Positions 1 to 6,488 are shown, numbered from the stretch's first letter. The stretch: DNA of 7,845 nt from an uncultured Holosporaceae bacterium (GCA_903887035.1 CAISOG010000208.1:1-7845); one strand, 5' to 3'. Notes: generated from the sequence alone by a model not told the origin. A program made the numbers and translations.

Positions 1-1056
1 CGGCAGGGGGACAACCGTATCCTGGTACAGCTGCCCGGTGTTGACAGCCCCGAACATATCAAAAGCCTGCTAGGGAAAACCGCCAAGCTGACCTTTCACC
101 TGGTGGAATCGGTTGGCAACGCCGCCATGCCCAAACAGGGCGTGATAAGCGCTGATACCATGACGGTGCCTGGCGAAGAAATGGGGCAACAGTTGCCGTT
201 GGAATATCAGCTGCGTCGTCAACCACTGGTGGATGGCGCCGACTTGGTTGACGCAAGAGCGACGTTTCAAGAGGGGCAACCGGTTGTTTCCTTTAAGTTT
301 AATCAGCAGGGCGCCAGGCTGTTTGGCCAGGCGACTAAGGAACATACCCAACGTTTAATGGCCATCGTGCTGGACAATAAGGTCATCAGCGCCCCGCGCA
401 TTAACGAACCTATTTTGGCGGGCAGTGGGATTATCAGCGGCAATTTCACCGCCGAAAGTGCCAAAGATTTGTCGCTGCTGTTGCGCTCTGGCGCCCTGCC
501 CGCGCCGCTGAATGTTATTGAGGAACGGACGGTTGGGCCCAGCCTAGGCGCGGATTCGATTGCTAAGGGTAAGCTGTCGGGTCTTATCGCCCTATCGTTG
601 GTGGCGGTTTTCATGCTGTATTTCTATCGCTTTTTTGGTCTGCTGGCCAATGTGGCCTTGGTCATCAACCTGGTGCTGGTTGTTGGGCTGTTGGCGATGT
701 TGCAAGCCACCCTGACCCTGCCTGGGATTGCGGGCATCATCCTGACCATCGGGATGGCGGTGGATGCCAACATCCTGATTTATGAACGGATTAAGGAGGA
801 GGTTCGGCGCGGCCGCACCCCGATTGCCGCCATTGATGCAGGCTTTGGTGGTGCCACCCGCACCATTATCGATTCCAACCTAACCACCATGATTGCCGCG
901 GTATTTCTGTTCATCATGGGGTCGGGGCCGATTCGTGGCTTTGCCGTGACCCTGTTGTTCGGTATCATCACCACGGTCTTTTGTGCCGTTATGGTCACCC
1001 GCCTGTTGGTATTGGGCTGGTTCCGCCGCGCTAAGCCAAAAGCGTTGCCGCTTTAA
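1..1056 (+). CDS. secD: Protein translocase subunit SecD (3' part, start outside window)
   Basis: SecD is an inner-membrane partner of SecYEG; with SecF it uses the proton-motive force to help pull proteins through on the periplasmic side. The frame is open from base 1, and the 351 visible residues begin inside the large periplasmic P1 domain (ILVQLPGVDSPEHIKSLLG). The later periplasmic part follows (ARLFGQATKEH, then AIVLDNKVISAPRI), then GNFTAESAKDLSLLLRSGALPAPL and the membrane part, which starts near SLGADSIAKGKLSG. About five hydrophobic segments are visible. The conserved GMAVDANILIYERIKEE stretch carries the family's key membrane Asp (codon 763-765). E. coli SecD has about 615 residues, so roughly the first 40% is missing here. 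The protein stops at RRAKPKALPL with no fused SecF, and no secF follows; the next gene is on the opposite strand 3 bases away. Identification is very secure. Confidence 0.97.
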   Translation, partial: RQGDNRILVQLPGVDSPEHIKSLLGKTAKLTFHLVESVGNAAMPKQGVISADTMTVPGEEMGQQLPLEYQLRRQPLVDGADLVDARATFQEGQPVVSFKFNQQGARLFGQATKEHTQRLMAIVLDNKVISAPRINEPILAGSGIISGNFTAESAKDLSLLLRSGALPAPLNVIEERTVGPSLGADSIAKGKLSGLIALSLVAVFMLYFYRFFGLLANVALVINLVLVVGLLAMLQATLTLPGIAGIILTIGMAVDANILIYERIKEEVRRGRTPIAAIDAGFGGATRTIIDSNLTTMIAAVFLFIMGSGPIRGFAVTLLFGIITTVFCAVMVTRLLVLGWFRRAKPKALPL

Positions 1057-1059
1057 TTG

Positions 1060-1500
1060 CTAAATCGCAAAGCTGCTGCCGCATCCACAACTGCTGGCCG
1101 CATTGGGATTGGTTACCACAAAGCCTGCATGCATCATCGTTTCCTGATAATCGACCACTGAACCACCTAATAGGCTGAGCGAGGTTTGGTCGATGACCAG
1201 GGCGACATCGCCGTTGCGAAATACCAGGTCTTCTGAATCCCTTGGTGGCACAGCATCCTCATCAAAGGATTCCAGATCAAATTGATATTGAAAGCCTGAA
1301 CAGCCGCCGCCCGCAACGCTAAGCCGCAGATTCAGGTTCGGCCTGGCATCCTTAAGCCTTAACGCACGAATACGGTTGGCGGCCGCATCGCTAAGCTGCA
1401 CCACCGCGGGCGCCGCATGGACAGGCGCGGTGGAGGAATGATCGCCAGCATTAGCAACGCTTTGGTTTTCTAAAGTCACCTTACGGACTCCCCGACTCAT
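1060..1500 (-). CDS. erpA: ErpA/IscA-type iron-sulfur cluster insertion protein
   Basis: A-type carrier that receives Fe-S clusters from the assembly scaffold and passes them to apoproteins in the cytoplasm. The HesB-like fold covers about residues 33-146. The three cluster-ligand cysteines are present: Cys67 in AGGGCSGFQY, and Cys138 and Cys140 in the C-terminal SSCGCGSSF. The 146-residue product is longer than the usual 105-120 because of an N-terminal extension of about 32 residues rich in Ala, Asn, Ser and His. There is no other Met before the domain. The ATG at 1500 has no Shine-Dalgarno sequence nearby, whereas a GTG at 1479 (Val8) follows GGGGAG with an 8-base gap, so the true start may be 1479. 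Either start leaves most of the extension. The gene is divergent from dgt and its end nearly touches secD. ErpA is preferred over IscA because no isc or suf genes are adjacent, but sequence alone does not settle that. Confidence 0.93.
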   Translation of the reverse strand: MSRGVRKVTLENQSVANAGDHSSTAPVHAAPAVVQLSDAAANRIRALRLKDARPNLNLRLSVAGGGCSGFQYQFDLESFDEDAVPPRDSEDLVFRNGDVALVIDQTSLSLLGGSVVDYQETMMHAGFVVTNPNAASSCGCGSSFAI

Positions 1501-1526
1501 GTCTAAAAGTTGCGACGCCTTGGCTA

Positions 1527-1556
1527 TTGCCCTAAAGCTTATGCATTATCATATAA
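1527..1556 (+). promoter_or_regulatory. Candidate promoter for dgt
   Basis: TTGCCC (1527-1532) is followed after 17-18 bases by CATATA/ATATAA (1550-1556), a fair -35/-10 pair pointing toward dgt with a leader of about 20 bases. It overlaps the erpA promoter candidate on the other strand, so the two genes probably share one control region. A weak AGGAT (1565-1569) lies 11 bases before the dgt ATG. Confidence 0.35.
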
Positions 1557-1559
1557 GCT
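1536..1559. repeat. Inverted repeat in the erpA-dgt control region (operator-like)
   Basis: AGCTTAT (1536-1542) and ATAAGCT (1553-1559) are perfect 7-base inverted arms around an A+T-rich 10-base centre. The element lies between two divergent genes and covers the candidate -10 boxes of both, which is where a dimeric regulator would act. It does not match an IscR, Fur or Irr consensus that I can recall exactly, so no regulator is named. Confidence 0.45.
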
Positions 1560-1577
1560 AACATAGGATTTTTACAA
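1548..1577 (-). promoter_or_regulatory. Candidate sigma70-type promoter for erpA
   Basis: On the minus strand TTGTAA (1577-1572) and TATGAT (1553-1548) are separated by 18 bases and resemble -35 and -10 boxes. Transcription would start about 40 bases before the ATG at 1500. The -10 lies inside the inverted repeat at 1536-1559. This is a pattern match only. Confidence 0.4.
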
Positions 1578-1580
1578 CCG

Positions 1581-2774
1581 ATGTCATTCCCTCTGCCCTC
1601 CCCCGGCGGCCAGCCGTTCATCTTTTTGGCCAGCTATGCCTGCAACCCCGCGCTAAGCCGTGGCCGCGGGGTGATGGAGGAGGTGGATGAGGGGCGATCG
1701 CTGTTTCAACGTGACCGCGACCGCATCATCCATTCCACCGCCTTTCGCCGCCTGGAGTACAAAACCCAGGTTTTTGTGAACCATGAGGGGGATCACTACC
1801 GCACCCGCCTGACCCACACGTTGGAGGTGGCGCAGGTTGCCCGCACCATTGCCCGCAGCCTGCAACTGAATGAGGATTTGGCGGAAACCGTCGCGCTGGC
1901 GCATGATTTGGGGCACCCCCCCTTTGGCCATGCGGGTGAGGAGGCGTTGAATCACTGCATGGCCAGCTATGGCGGCTTTAACCACAACGACCAAAGCTGC
2001 CGCGTGCTGACCTTTCTGGAGCAACGCTATGCCAGCTTTGATGGGTTGAACCTGAGCTGGGAAAGCCTGAGCGGTCTGGTCAAACACAATGGCCCCATTA
2101 CCGATACCCGCGGCCTGCCCCATATTGCCAGCGTTAACCGCGATTGGGATTTGGCGCTGGCCGACCATGCCAGCCTAGAGGCGCAGGTGGCAGCCCTGGC
2201 CGATGACATCGCCTATCACACCCACGATCTGGACGATGGTATCCGCGCCGGCTTTTTTACCCTGACCGATCTGGCCGCCGCCTTTCCCCTAATTGCTGAC
2301 GTGGTGACGGAGGTTGATGCACTGTACCCCCAGCTGGCCGCTAAGCGTAACGCCGATACCCGCCGCCAGCATGAGGTGTTGCGACGCCTGATGCGACTGG
2401 TCATCCGTGATTTGATGCACAACAGCCAAGAACTTTTGGAAAAAACCAAGCCAGCCAGCCTGGCCGATGTGTACCAGGCTGGTCAAAATCTGATTAGCTT
2501 TTCGCAACCCATTATGGACTATTACAACCAGCTGCGCCCGTGGTTGATGCACCATATGTACCGCCACCAGCAGGTCAACACCATGACGGATCGCGCCAAA
2601 CAGGTGGTTGCCAAGCTGTTTGATGCCTTCATGGCCGATGAGCAGCGGCTGCCCGAACGATGGCGTGAAAAATTAAGAGGCCTTGACGAGGCCGGCCGCG
2701 CCCGCCAAATTAGCGATTATATCGCGGGCATGACCGACCGTTATGCTCTGGACGAATACAGCCGTTTATTGTAA
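1581..2774 (+). CDS. dgt: Deoxyguanosinetriphosphate triphosphohydrolase-like protein (HD domain)
   Basis: HD-superfamily dNTPase that cleaves dNTPs to deoxynucleosides and tripolyphosphate, thereby controlling dNTP pools in the cytoplasm. The metal-binding signature is intact: His79 in RLTHTLEVAQ, His108-Asp109 in ALAHDLGHPPFGHAGE, and a later Asp (about 208) in LADDIAYHTHDLDDG. The conserved family entry RSLFQRDRDRIIHSTAFRR (from residue 39) and EYKTQVFVNHEGDHYRTR precede it. The C-terminal half is helical and less conserved. At 397 residues it fits the shorter dGTPase-like class typical of Alphaproteobacteria rather than the roughly 500-residue E. coli Dgt, so its substrate range may be broader than dGTP. 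The ATG at 1581 is preferred because conserved residues (YACNPALSRGRG) begin near residue 19, before the next Met at 32. It is divergent from erpA. In many Alphaproteobacteria argS follows dgt; here it does not. Confidence 0.95.
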   Translation: MSFPLPSPGGQPFIFLASYACNPALSRGRGVMEEVDEGRSLFQRDRDRIIHSTAFRRLEYKTQVFVNHEGDHYRTRLTHTLEVAQVARTIARSLQLNEDLAETVALAHDLGHPPFGHAGEEALNHCMASYGGFNHNDQSCRVLTFLEQRYASFDGLNLSWESLSGLVKHNGPITDTRGLPHIASVNRDWDLALADHASLEAQVAALADDIAYHTHDLDDGIRAGFFTLTDLAAAFPLIADVVTEVDALYPQLAAKRNADTRRQHEVLRRLMRLVIRDLMHNSQELLEKTKPASLADVYQAGQNLISFSQPIMDYYNQLRPWLMHHMYRHQQVNTMTDRAKQVVAKLFDAFMADEQRLPERWREKLRGLDEAGRARQISDYIAGMTDRYALDEYSRLL

Positions 2775-2785
2775 CGTTATCTAAG

Positions 2786-2807
2786 TTTTTTTTGTTTTTT
2801 CTTTTTT
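2786..2807 (+). other. T-rich tract between dgt and the Sel1-repeat gene
   Basis: This stretch is eight T, one G, six T, one C and six T. It begins 11 bases after the dgt stop codon. The only possible stem before it is the tiny palindrome TAACGTTA (2772-2779), so it is not a standard intrinsic terminator, although run-on transcripts could still end here. It might instead be a U-rich leader for the next gene. Its function is undecided. Confidence 0.4.
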
Positions 2808-2809
2808 GC

Positions 2810-2822
2810 AGGAAGGCCTCCT
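2810..2822 (+). promoter_or_regulatory. Shine-Dalgarno site of the Sel1-repeat gene inside a small palindrome
   Basis: AGGAAGG (2810-2816) lies 6 bases before the ATG at 2823 and is among the strongest ribosome binding sites in the window, fixing this start. AGGA (2810-2813) could pair with TCCT (2819-2822) across a 5-base loop, which might mask the site, but a 4-base-pair stem is weak. Confidence 0.6.
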
Positions 2823-3425
2823 ATGTTTTGTTCTTTGCCCACAAAAATAGGAAGAAATCATCTTTCGACATTCTTATTTCCTACAATTGTCATTGCCTTT
2901 TTTGCAATCTACCCCATGAAAACCTGGGCACAATCTGCCACAGCGGCATCCGCTGTGCCTGACACCATGCAGGTTGCCGATCTGATTACTGCCGCAAAAT
3001 CGGGTGACCCAACCGCGCAAATCGCCCTTGGGAAACGTTATGCATACGGCAACGGCATTGAAAAAAACAGGGAATTGGCGCGTGAGTGGTTGGGCAAAGC
3101 CGCGGATCGCAATTTTGGTTTGGCAATGGTTGAGCTGGGCAAATTGCTTTACAACGATGGAACCAATACTCCAGCCGACCGTATATTGGCCTATAAATGG
3201 CTGACTTTGGCTGAATCAAAGGGTTACAGCCTGTTTTCTGAGGAGGCAAAGCGGCTTAAACAGCAATTGATGGCCGCCATGACTAATGATGAAGTTTTTG
3301 AGGGGCAAAAGGCTGCCCAAGAATGGCTGCCTGCTGTTAACCCCGCCGTTCTTCCGCCCACGACGACTAATGCGCCCACAAAACCAGCGCCCAGCAATCC
3401 AATCGCCCCTACCCCATCCAAATAG
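2823..3425 (+). CDS. Exported Sel1-repeat (TPR-like) protein with Pro/Thr-rich tail
   Basis: Small 200-residue protein of unknown specific role. A basic start (KIGRNH) and a hydrophobic stretch (about residues 14-32) look like a signal peptide with possible cleavage after TWA (residue 36). No lipobox Cys is near, so it is probably soluble in the periplasm. Residues about 61-95 form one clear Sel1 repeat (GDPTAQIALGKRYAYGNGI, then AREWLGKAAD). A second degenerate one follows at about 96-135 (AMVELGKLLYNDG, then AYKWLTLAESKG). Such helical repeats usually bind other proteins. The last roughly 30 residues are rich in Pro, Thr, Asn and Ala and look disordered. The gene, especially its first 120 bases, is visibly more A+T rich than its neighbours. 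It has its own strong ribosome binding site. Paralogous families are common, so orthology cannot be assigned. Confidence 0.85.
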   Translation: MFCSLPTKIGRNHLSTFLFPTIVIAFFAIYPMKTWAQSATAASAVPDTMQVADLITAAKSGDPTAQIALGKRYAYGNGIEKNRELAREWLGKAADRNFGLAMVELGKLLYNDGTNTPADRILAYKWLTLAESKGYSLFSEEAKRLKQQLMAAMTNDEVFEGQKAAQEWLPAVNPAVLPPTTTNAPTKPAPSNPIAPTPSK

Positions 3426-3434
3426 GGCTGGCGA

Positions 3435-3440
3435 TATAAT
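3435..3440 (+). promoter_or_regulatory. Perfect -10 hexamer upstream of xth
   Basis: TATAAT stands in the 43-base gap after the Sel1 gene, 28 bases before the xth ATG. No good -35 lies 16-18 bases upstream (that region is C-rich coding sequence). Transcription from here would give a leader of about 20 bases for xth and the GNAT-like gene. Confidence 0.4.
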
Positions 3441-3468
3441 GCAATCCAAAGTGACGTCCGTCTAATCC

Positions 3469-4245
3469 ATGAAAATTGCCACCTGGAACGTCAATTCGAT
3501 CCGCAGCCGTATCACCCATTTGCAAGACTGGCTGGCCGCTACCCAACCCGATGTGGTGTTGTTGCAGGAATTGAAATGCACCGCCGACGATTTCCCGCTG
3601 CTGGCCGTCCAGGGGGCGGGCTATGAGGCAACCGTGCTGGGGCAAAAAACCTGGAACGGGGTTGCGGTGCTAACCCGTCAGAGCAACCCCCACAAACCCG
3701 AAATCACCCTAAATAGCCTGAATTTGCCCGATGATACCGCCGCCCGCTATCTGGAAGTACAGGTTGGTCAGTTTCGCTTGGCCTCCGTCTATGTACCCAA
3801 TGGTCAAAGCCTGGATTCCGAAAAATTTTCCTACAAATTAAGCTTTCTAACCGCCCTGGAGCAACGGCTAAGCGCGCTATTGGCCACCGAATTGCCCGTG
3901 GTGGTTGGCGGCGACTTTAACATTGCCCCCGCCGCCAATGATGTCTATGACCCCCGCCGTTTTGATGGGGATGTGCTGTACGCCATGCCCGTGCGTCAAG
4001 CCTGGCGGCGCATGATTAACCAGGGGTGGATTGATGGCCTACGCCTGCAACACCCGCAACAACAGCTGTTCACCTGGTGGGACTATCGCGGCAATGCCTG
4101 GCCAGCGGGTCACGGGTGCCGCATCGACCATCTGCTGCTCAGTCCCGCCGCCGCCAACCTGCTGCGCACCGCGGGGGTGGATAGTGACCAGCGCGCCTTG
4201 GAGCAACCGTCCGATCACGCGCCAGTCTGGGTTGAACTGGCTTAG
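3469..4245 (+). CDS. xth: Exodeoxyribonuclease III (class II AP endonuclease)
   Basis: Base-excision-repair enzyme that cuts DNA 5' to abasic sites and has 3'-5' exonuclease and 3'-phosphatase activity, using Mg2+. The endonuclease/exonuclease/phosphatase fold spans the whole 258-residue protein, close to the family norm. Visible catalytic residues are Asn7 (TWNVNSIR), Glu34 (LLQELK), Tyr108 (ASVYVPNGQ), Asp149 and Asn151 (GGDFNIAP), Asp220 (RIDHLLLSP) and Asp249-His250 (PSDHAPVW). The ATG at 3469 is fixed by the family's usual MKIATWNVNS start, although no Shine-Dalgarno sequence precedes it. The GNAT-like gene follows after 22 bases and is probably on the same transcript. Every active-site residue I looked for is present, so it should be functional. 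Confidence 0.97.
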   Translation: MKIATWNVNSIRSRITHLQDWLAATQPDVVLLQELKCTADDFPLLAVQGAGYEATVLGQKTWNGVAVLTRQSNPHKPEITLNSLNLPDDTAARYLEVQVGQFRLASVYVPNGQSLDSEKFSYKLSFLTALEQRLSALLATELPVVVGGDFNIAPAANDVYDPRRFDGDVLYAMPVRQAWRRMINQGWIDGLRLQHPQQQLFTWWDYRGNAWPAGHGCRIDHLLLSPAAANLLRTAGVDSDQRALEQPSDHAPVWVELA

Positions 4246-4267
4246 GTCATTGTGTTAGCTTGTAGCA

Positions 4268-4909
4268 ATGTCCAAATATCGCAACCCCTTTAGCCAATGG
4301 AATGATGTTATCATTCGTTTTGCTGAAACTACAGCTGATTTACAGGCTGTGGTTGATCTCAACGCCCCTTTTTATGGCGCGATCAATTTTCCCCTAGAAC
4401 ATGAACAACGGCTGTGGAATCAGCACCCCTTTGGCATTATCACCCTGTGGCTTGGCGATCGTTTGATTGGGGAAACCAGAATTTGGCCAGTAACCCCGTT
4501 GGATGCGATTCATTACCAATCAGGCCAACTTAGCTTTGCAGATATGATGCCCATTCCCTATCAACAAACCGTTGAGGCGGGCGGATGGAGCCATTGGTAC
4601 ATCGGCAACCTGCTGTTGGATCTTGAATATCGCGCCCTGCCCAAAAGCAGCCCTCTGCCCTGGCTGCTGGCTGCCGCGATAGAGCTTTGGCGTGACAAAA
4701 ACCCCATTCGCTTTCCCGCCGAAGTTTTCACATCGGCTTATTCGGGTGAGTCGGATGCGATGCTGCGACGCTTTGGCTTTATGGAGGTGGCTCCAGCGGG
4801 CAGCCTTCCCCTGCTTTCTGGTAACGCGATGTTTCGCCGCCAGGCCGACACCATGGAAGATCTTATCCGCCCCTTTGCCCAACGTCTGCCAATGCGATCG
4901 GCCGATTAG
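4268..4909 (+). CDS. GNAT-like (acyltransferase-fold) protein, function unknown
   Basis: The 213-residue soluble protein has the outline of a GNAT acetyltransferase. A first strand and helix lie at about residues 14-32 (VIIRFAETTADLQAVVDLNA). A typical beta-hairpin follows at about 57-73 (IITLWLGDRLIGETRIW). A central strand then helix spans about 110-142 (WYIGNLLLDLEYRALP, then LLAAAIELWRD), and the end signature is SDAMLRRFGFMEV (162-174). The usual acetyl-CoA pyrophosphate loop (Q/R-x-x-G-x-G/A) is not recognisable; the matching place reads EYRALPKSSPLPWLL. It may therefore use another acyl donor, such as acyl-ACP or a homoserine-lactone-synthase-like mode, or be a non-catalytic relative. 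Start: ATG at 4268 without a clear ribosome binding site, 22 bases after xth, which suggests co-transcription. Substrate unknown. Confidence is high that it is a gene and moderate for the fold. Confidence 0.75.
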   Translation: MSKYRNPFSQWNDVIIRFAETTADLQAVVDLNAPFYGAINFPLEHEQRLWNQHPFGIITLWLGDRLIGETRIWPVTPLDAIHYQSGQLSFADMMPIPYQQTVEAGGWSHWYIGNLLLDLEYRALPKSSPLPWLLAAAIELWRDKNPIRFPAEVFTSAYSGESDAMLRRFGFMEVAPAGSLPLLSGNAMFRRQADTMEDLIRPFAQRLPMRSAD

Positions 4910-4956
4910 CTAGGCCAACCCCCGTATCGGTTTGGGCGCGTCCGTCAAAAAAGCTG

Positions 4957-4984
4957 TTTACCCTCACCGCTTAGCTGCTATCCT
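4957..4984 (+). promoter_or_regulatory. Candidate promoter for gltX
   Basis: In the 123-base gap between the GNAT-like gene and gltX, TTTACC (4957-4962) and TATCCT (4979-4984) are 16 bases apart and resemble -35/-10 boxes, giving a leader of about 40 bases. An imperfect hairpin (GCCAACC at 4914-4920 with GGTTTGGGC at 4929-4937) lies upstream, lacks a T-tract and is not called as a terminator. Confidence 0.35.
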
Positions 4985-5032
4985 GTCGCCTTATACACCC
5001 CACCCCCTTTTAGCTTACTCGACCCGCATTCC

Positions 5033-6442
5033 ATGACTGTTATCACCCGTTTTGCCCCATCCCCCACTGGCATGTTGCATTTGGGGGGCGCGCGCACCGC
5101 CCTGTTTTGCTATCTGTTCAGCAAGCATATGGGCGGCCAATTCCTGCTGCGGGTTGAGGATACCGATAGAGAGCGTTCGACGCCTGAGGCAACCCAGGCG
5201 ATTTTGAATGGCATGCGCTGGCTGGGGCTGGCATGGGATGGCGATGTGGTCTATCAAAGCCGTAACCAGGCGCGCCACGCCGCGGTGGTGCAGCAGCTGT
5301 TGGACGCGGGTAAGGCCTATCGATGCTACGCCAGCCCTGAGGAGTTGGAGGAGATGCGGGCAAGCGCGATGGCGGCGGGGCTATCCCCCCGCTACGACGG
5401 CCGTTGGCGCGATCCCGCCCCCAACACCCCAATTCCGGATCGGCCGCCCGCAATACGGCTTAGGGCGCCGCAAACGGGCAGCACGGTGGTCAACGACCTG
5501 ATTCAGGGGCGGATTGAGGTGGATAACAGCCAGCTGGACGACATGGTTTTGTTGCGCAGCGATGGCACCCCCACCTATATGCTGTCGGTGGTGGTGGATG
5601 ATCACGATATGAACATTACCCATGTGATTCGCGGCGCCGACCACCTGACCAACAGCTTTCGCCAAGTCCAGCTGTATCAGGCGATGGGCTGGCCGATACC
5701 CGAATTTGGCCATATCCCCCTGATTCACGGCAATGACGGCCAAAAACTGTCGAAACGGCATGGGGCGATGGGGTTGGATGCCTATCGCGCCATGGGAATT
5801 TTGCCGATGGCGATGCGCAACTATCTGCTGCGGCTTGGGTGGGGGCATGGCGATGATGAGATTATCAGCGATGCCCAGGCCATCGAATGGTTCGACCTTA
5901 GCGGGGTTGGCAAGGCGCCCGCCCGCTATGACCTGGACAAATTGCTGTACCTGAACAGCCACTATATGAAACAGCTGCCGCCCGATGCGCTGATGCAGGC
6001 GTTGCAGCCGTTTTTGGCAGAATGGAAGCAGGAACGGTTCGGCCAACCCCTGCTGCCCGACGATTTGGCGCGGGTGCAGGCCTTGCTGCCCGCCCTGCTG
6101 CAACGGGCGCAAACCCTGGTCGAGCTGACGGAGGGCAGCGATTTTCTGCTGAACCCCCACAGGCCAACCCCGGATGAGGCGGCAGCGGCCAAATTGGCTG
6201 AGGCCAACAGCGCGGGGGTGCTTAGCGCGCTGGCCAATCGTTTTGATCAGCGGCAACCAACCGCCGCGGCCGATTTTGAATCGACGGTTAAGGAACTGGC
6301 CAATGATCTGGGCAAAAAAATGCCTGAGGTGGCGATGCCGCTGCGCGCCGCGCTGACAGGTCGATTGCAATCGCCCGCGGTGGGCGAAACCTGCGCCGCC
6401 CTCGGTCTGCAACGGGTGTTGGAGCGGTTAAGGGCTGCGTAG
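5033..6442 (+). CDS. gltX: Glutamate--tRNA ligase
   Basis: Class I aminoacyl-tRNA synthetase that charges tRNA-Glu, and in many Alphaproteobacteria also tRNA-Gln for later amidation by GatCAB. The Rossmann domain begins at once with RFAPSPTGMLHLGGARTAL, where HLGG is the HIGH motif (residues 16-19). The KMSKS equivalent is KLSKR at 238-242 (GQKLSKRHGA). The helical anticodon-binding part covers about the last 140 residues. Length (469) is normal. Residue 98 is Cys as in E. coli, but the positions of the other E. coli zinc ligands hold Ala100, Trp125 and Asp127 (RYDGRWRD), so the structural zinc site is absent. The start is fixed by the family's MTVITRFAPSPTG opening; no Shine-Dalgarno sequence precedes it. 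gltA lies beyond the convergent transporter gene. Whether it is discriminating cannot be read from the sequence. Confidence 0.97.
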   Translation: MTVITRFAPSPTGMLHLGGARTALFCYLFSKHMGGQFLLRVEDTDRERSTPEATQAILNGMRWLGLAWDGDVVYQSRNQARHAAVVQQLLDAGKAYRCYASPEELEEMRASAMAAGLSPRYDGRWRDPAPNTPIPDRPPAIRLRAPQTGSTVVNDLIQGRIEVDNSQLDDMVLLRSDGTPTYMLSVVVDDHDMNITHVIRGADHLTNSFRQVQLYQAMGWPIPEFGHIPLIHGNDGQKLSKRHGAMGLDAYRAMGILPMAMRNYLLRLGWGHGDDEIISDAQAIEWFDLSGVGKAPARYDLDKLLYLNSHYMKQLPPDALMQALQPFLAEWKQERFGQPLLPDDLARVQALLPALLQRAQTLVELTEGSDFLLNPHRPTPDEAAAAKLAEANSAGVLSALANRFDQRQPTAAADFESTVKELANDLGKKMPEVAMPLRAALTGRLQSPAVGETCAALGLQRVLERLRAA

Positions 6443-6449
6443 CGACTGT

Positions 6450-6483
6450 GTAGCAACGTTGCAGCGGCTTGCGCCTGCGCTAC
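6450..6483. terminator. Possible hairpin between convergent gltX and the CDF gene
   Basis: GTAGC (6450-6454) with GCTAC (6479-6483), plus GCAG (6461-6464) with CTGC (6475-6478), could form an interrupted stem. The 5' side also contains the 10-base palindrome GCAACGTTGC (6453-6462). There is no T-tract on either strand, so termination here is only suggested by the position between two converging genes. Confidence 0.25.
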
Positions 6484-6488
6484 GGATC

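Noticed and set aside
1674..1676. Internal ATG (Met32) of dgt as the true start
   Set aside because: Residues from about 19 onward (YACNPALSRGRG) look like the conserved family beginning, so starting at Met32 would cut it.
1694..1701. GCGATCGC palindrome
   Set aside because: It is a single occurrence inside dgt; partial matches elsewhere do not form an overrepresented pattern in this window.
1653..2168. A 171-codon open frame on the minus strand
   Set aside because: Antisense to dgt across its HD motifs, with no ribosome binding site or family resemblance.
2772..2807. Standard intrinsic terminator after dgt
   Set aside because: The T-tract is present, but the only upstream stem is an 8-base loopless palindrome, so it lacks a stable hairpin.
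5381..6412. A 343-codon open frame on the minus strand
   Set aside because: It lies wholly antisense to gltX, its translation is rich in Gln, His, Arg and Gly without recognisable motifs, and it follows from the codon bias of gltX.
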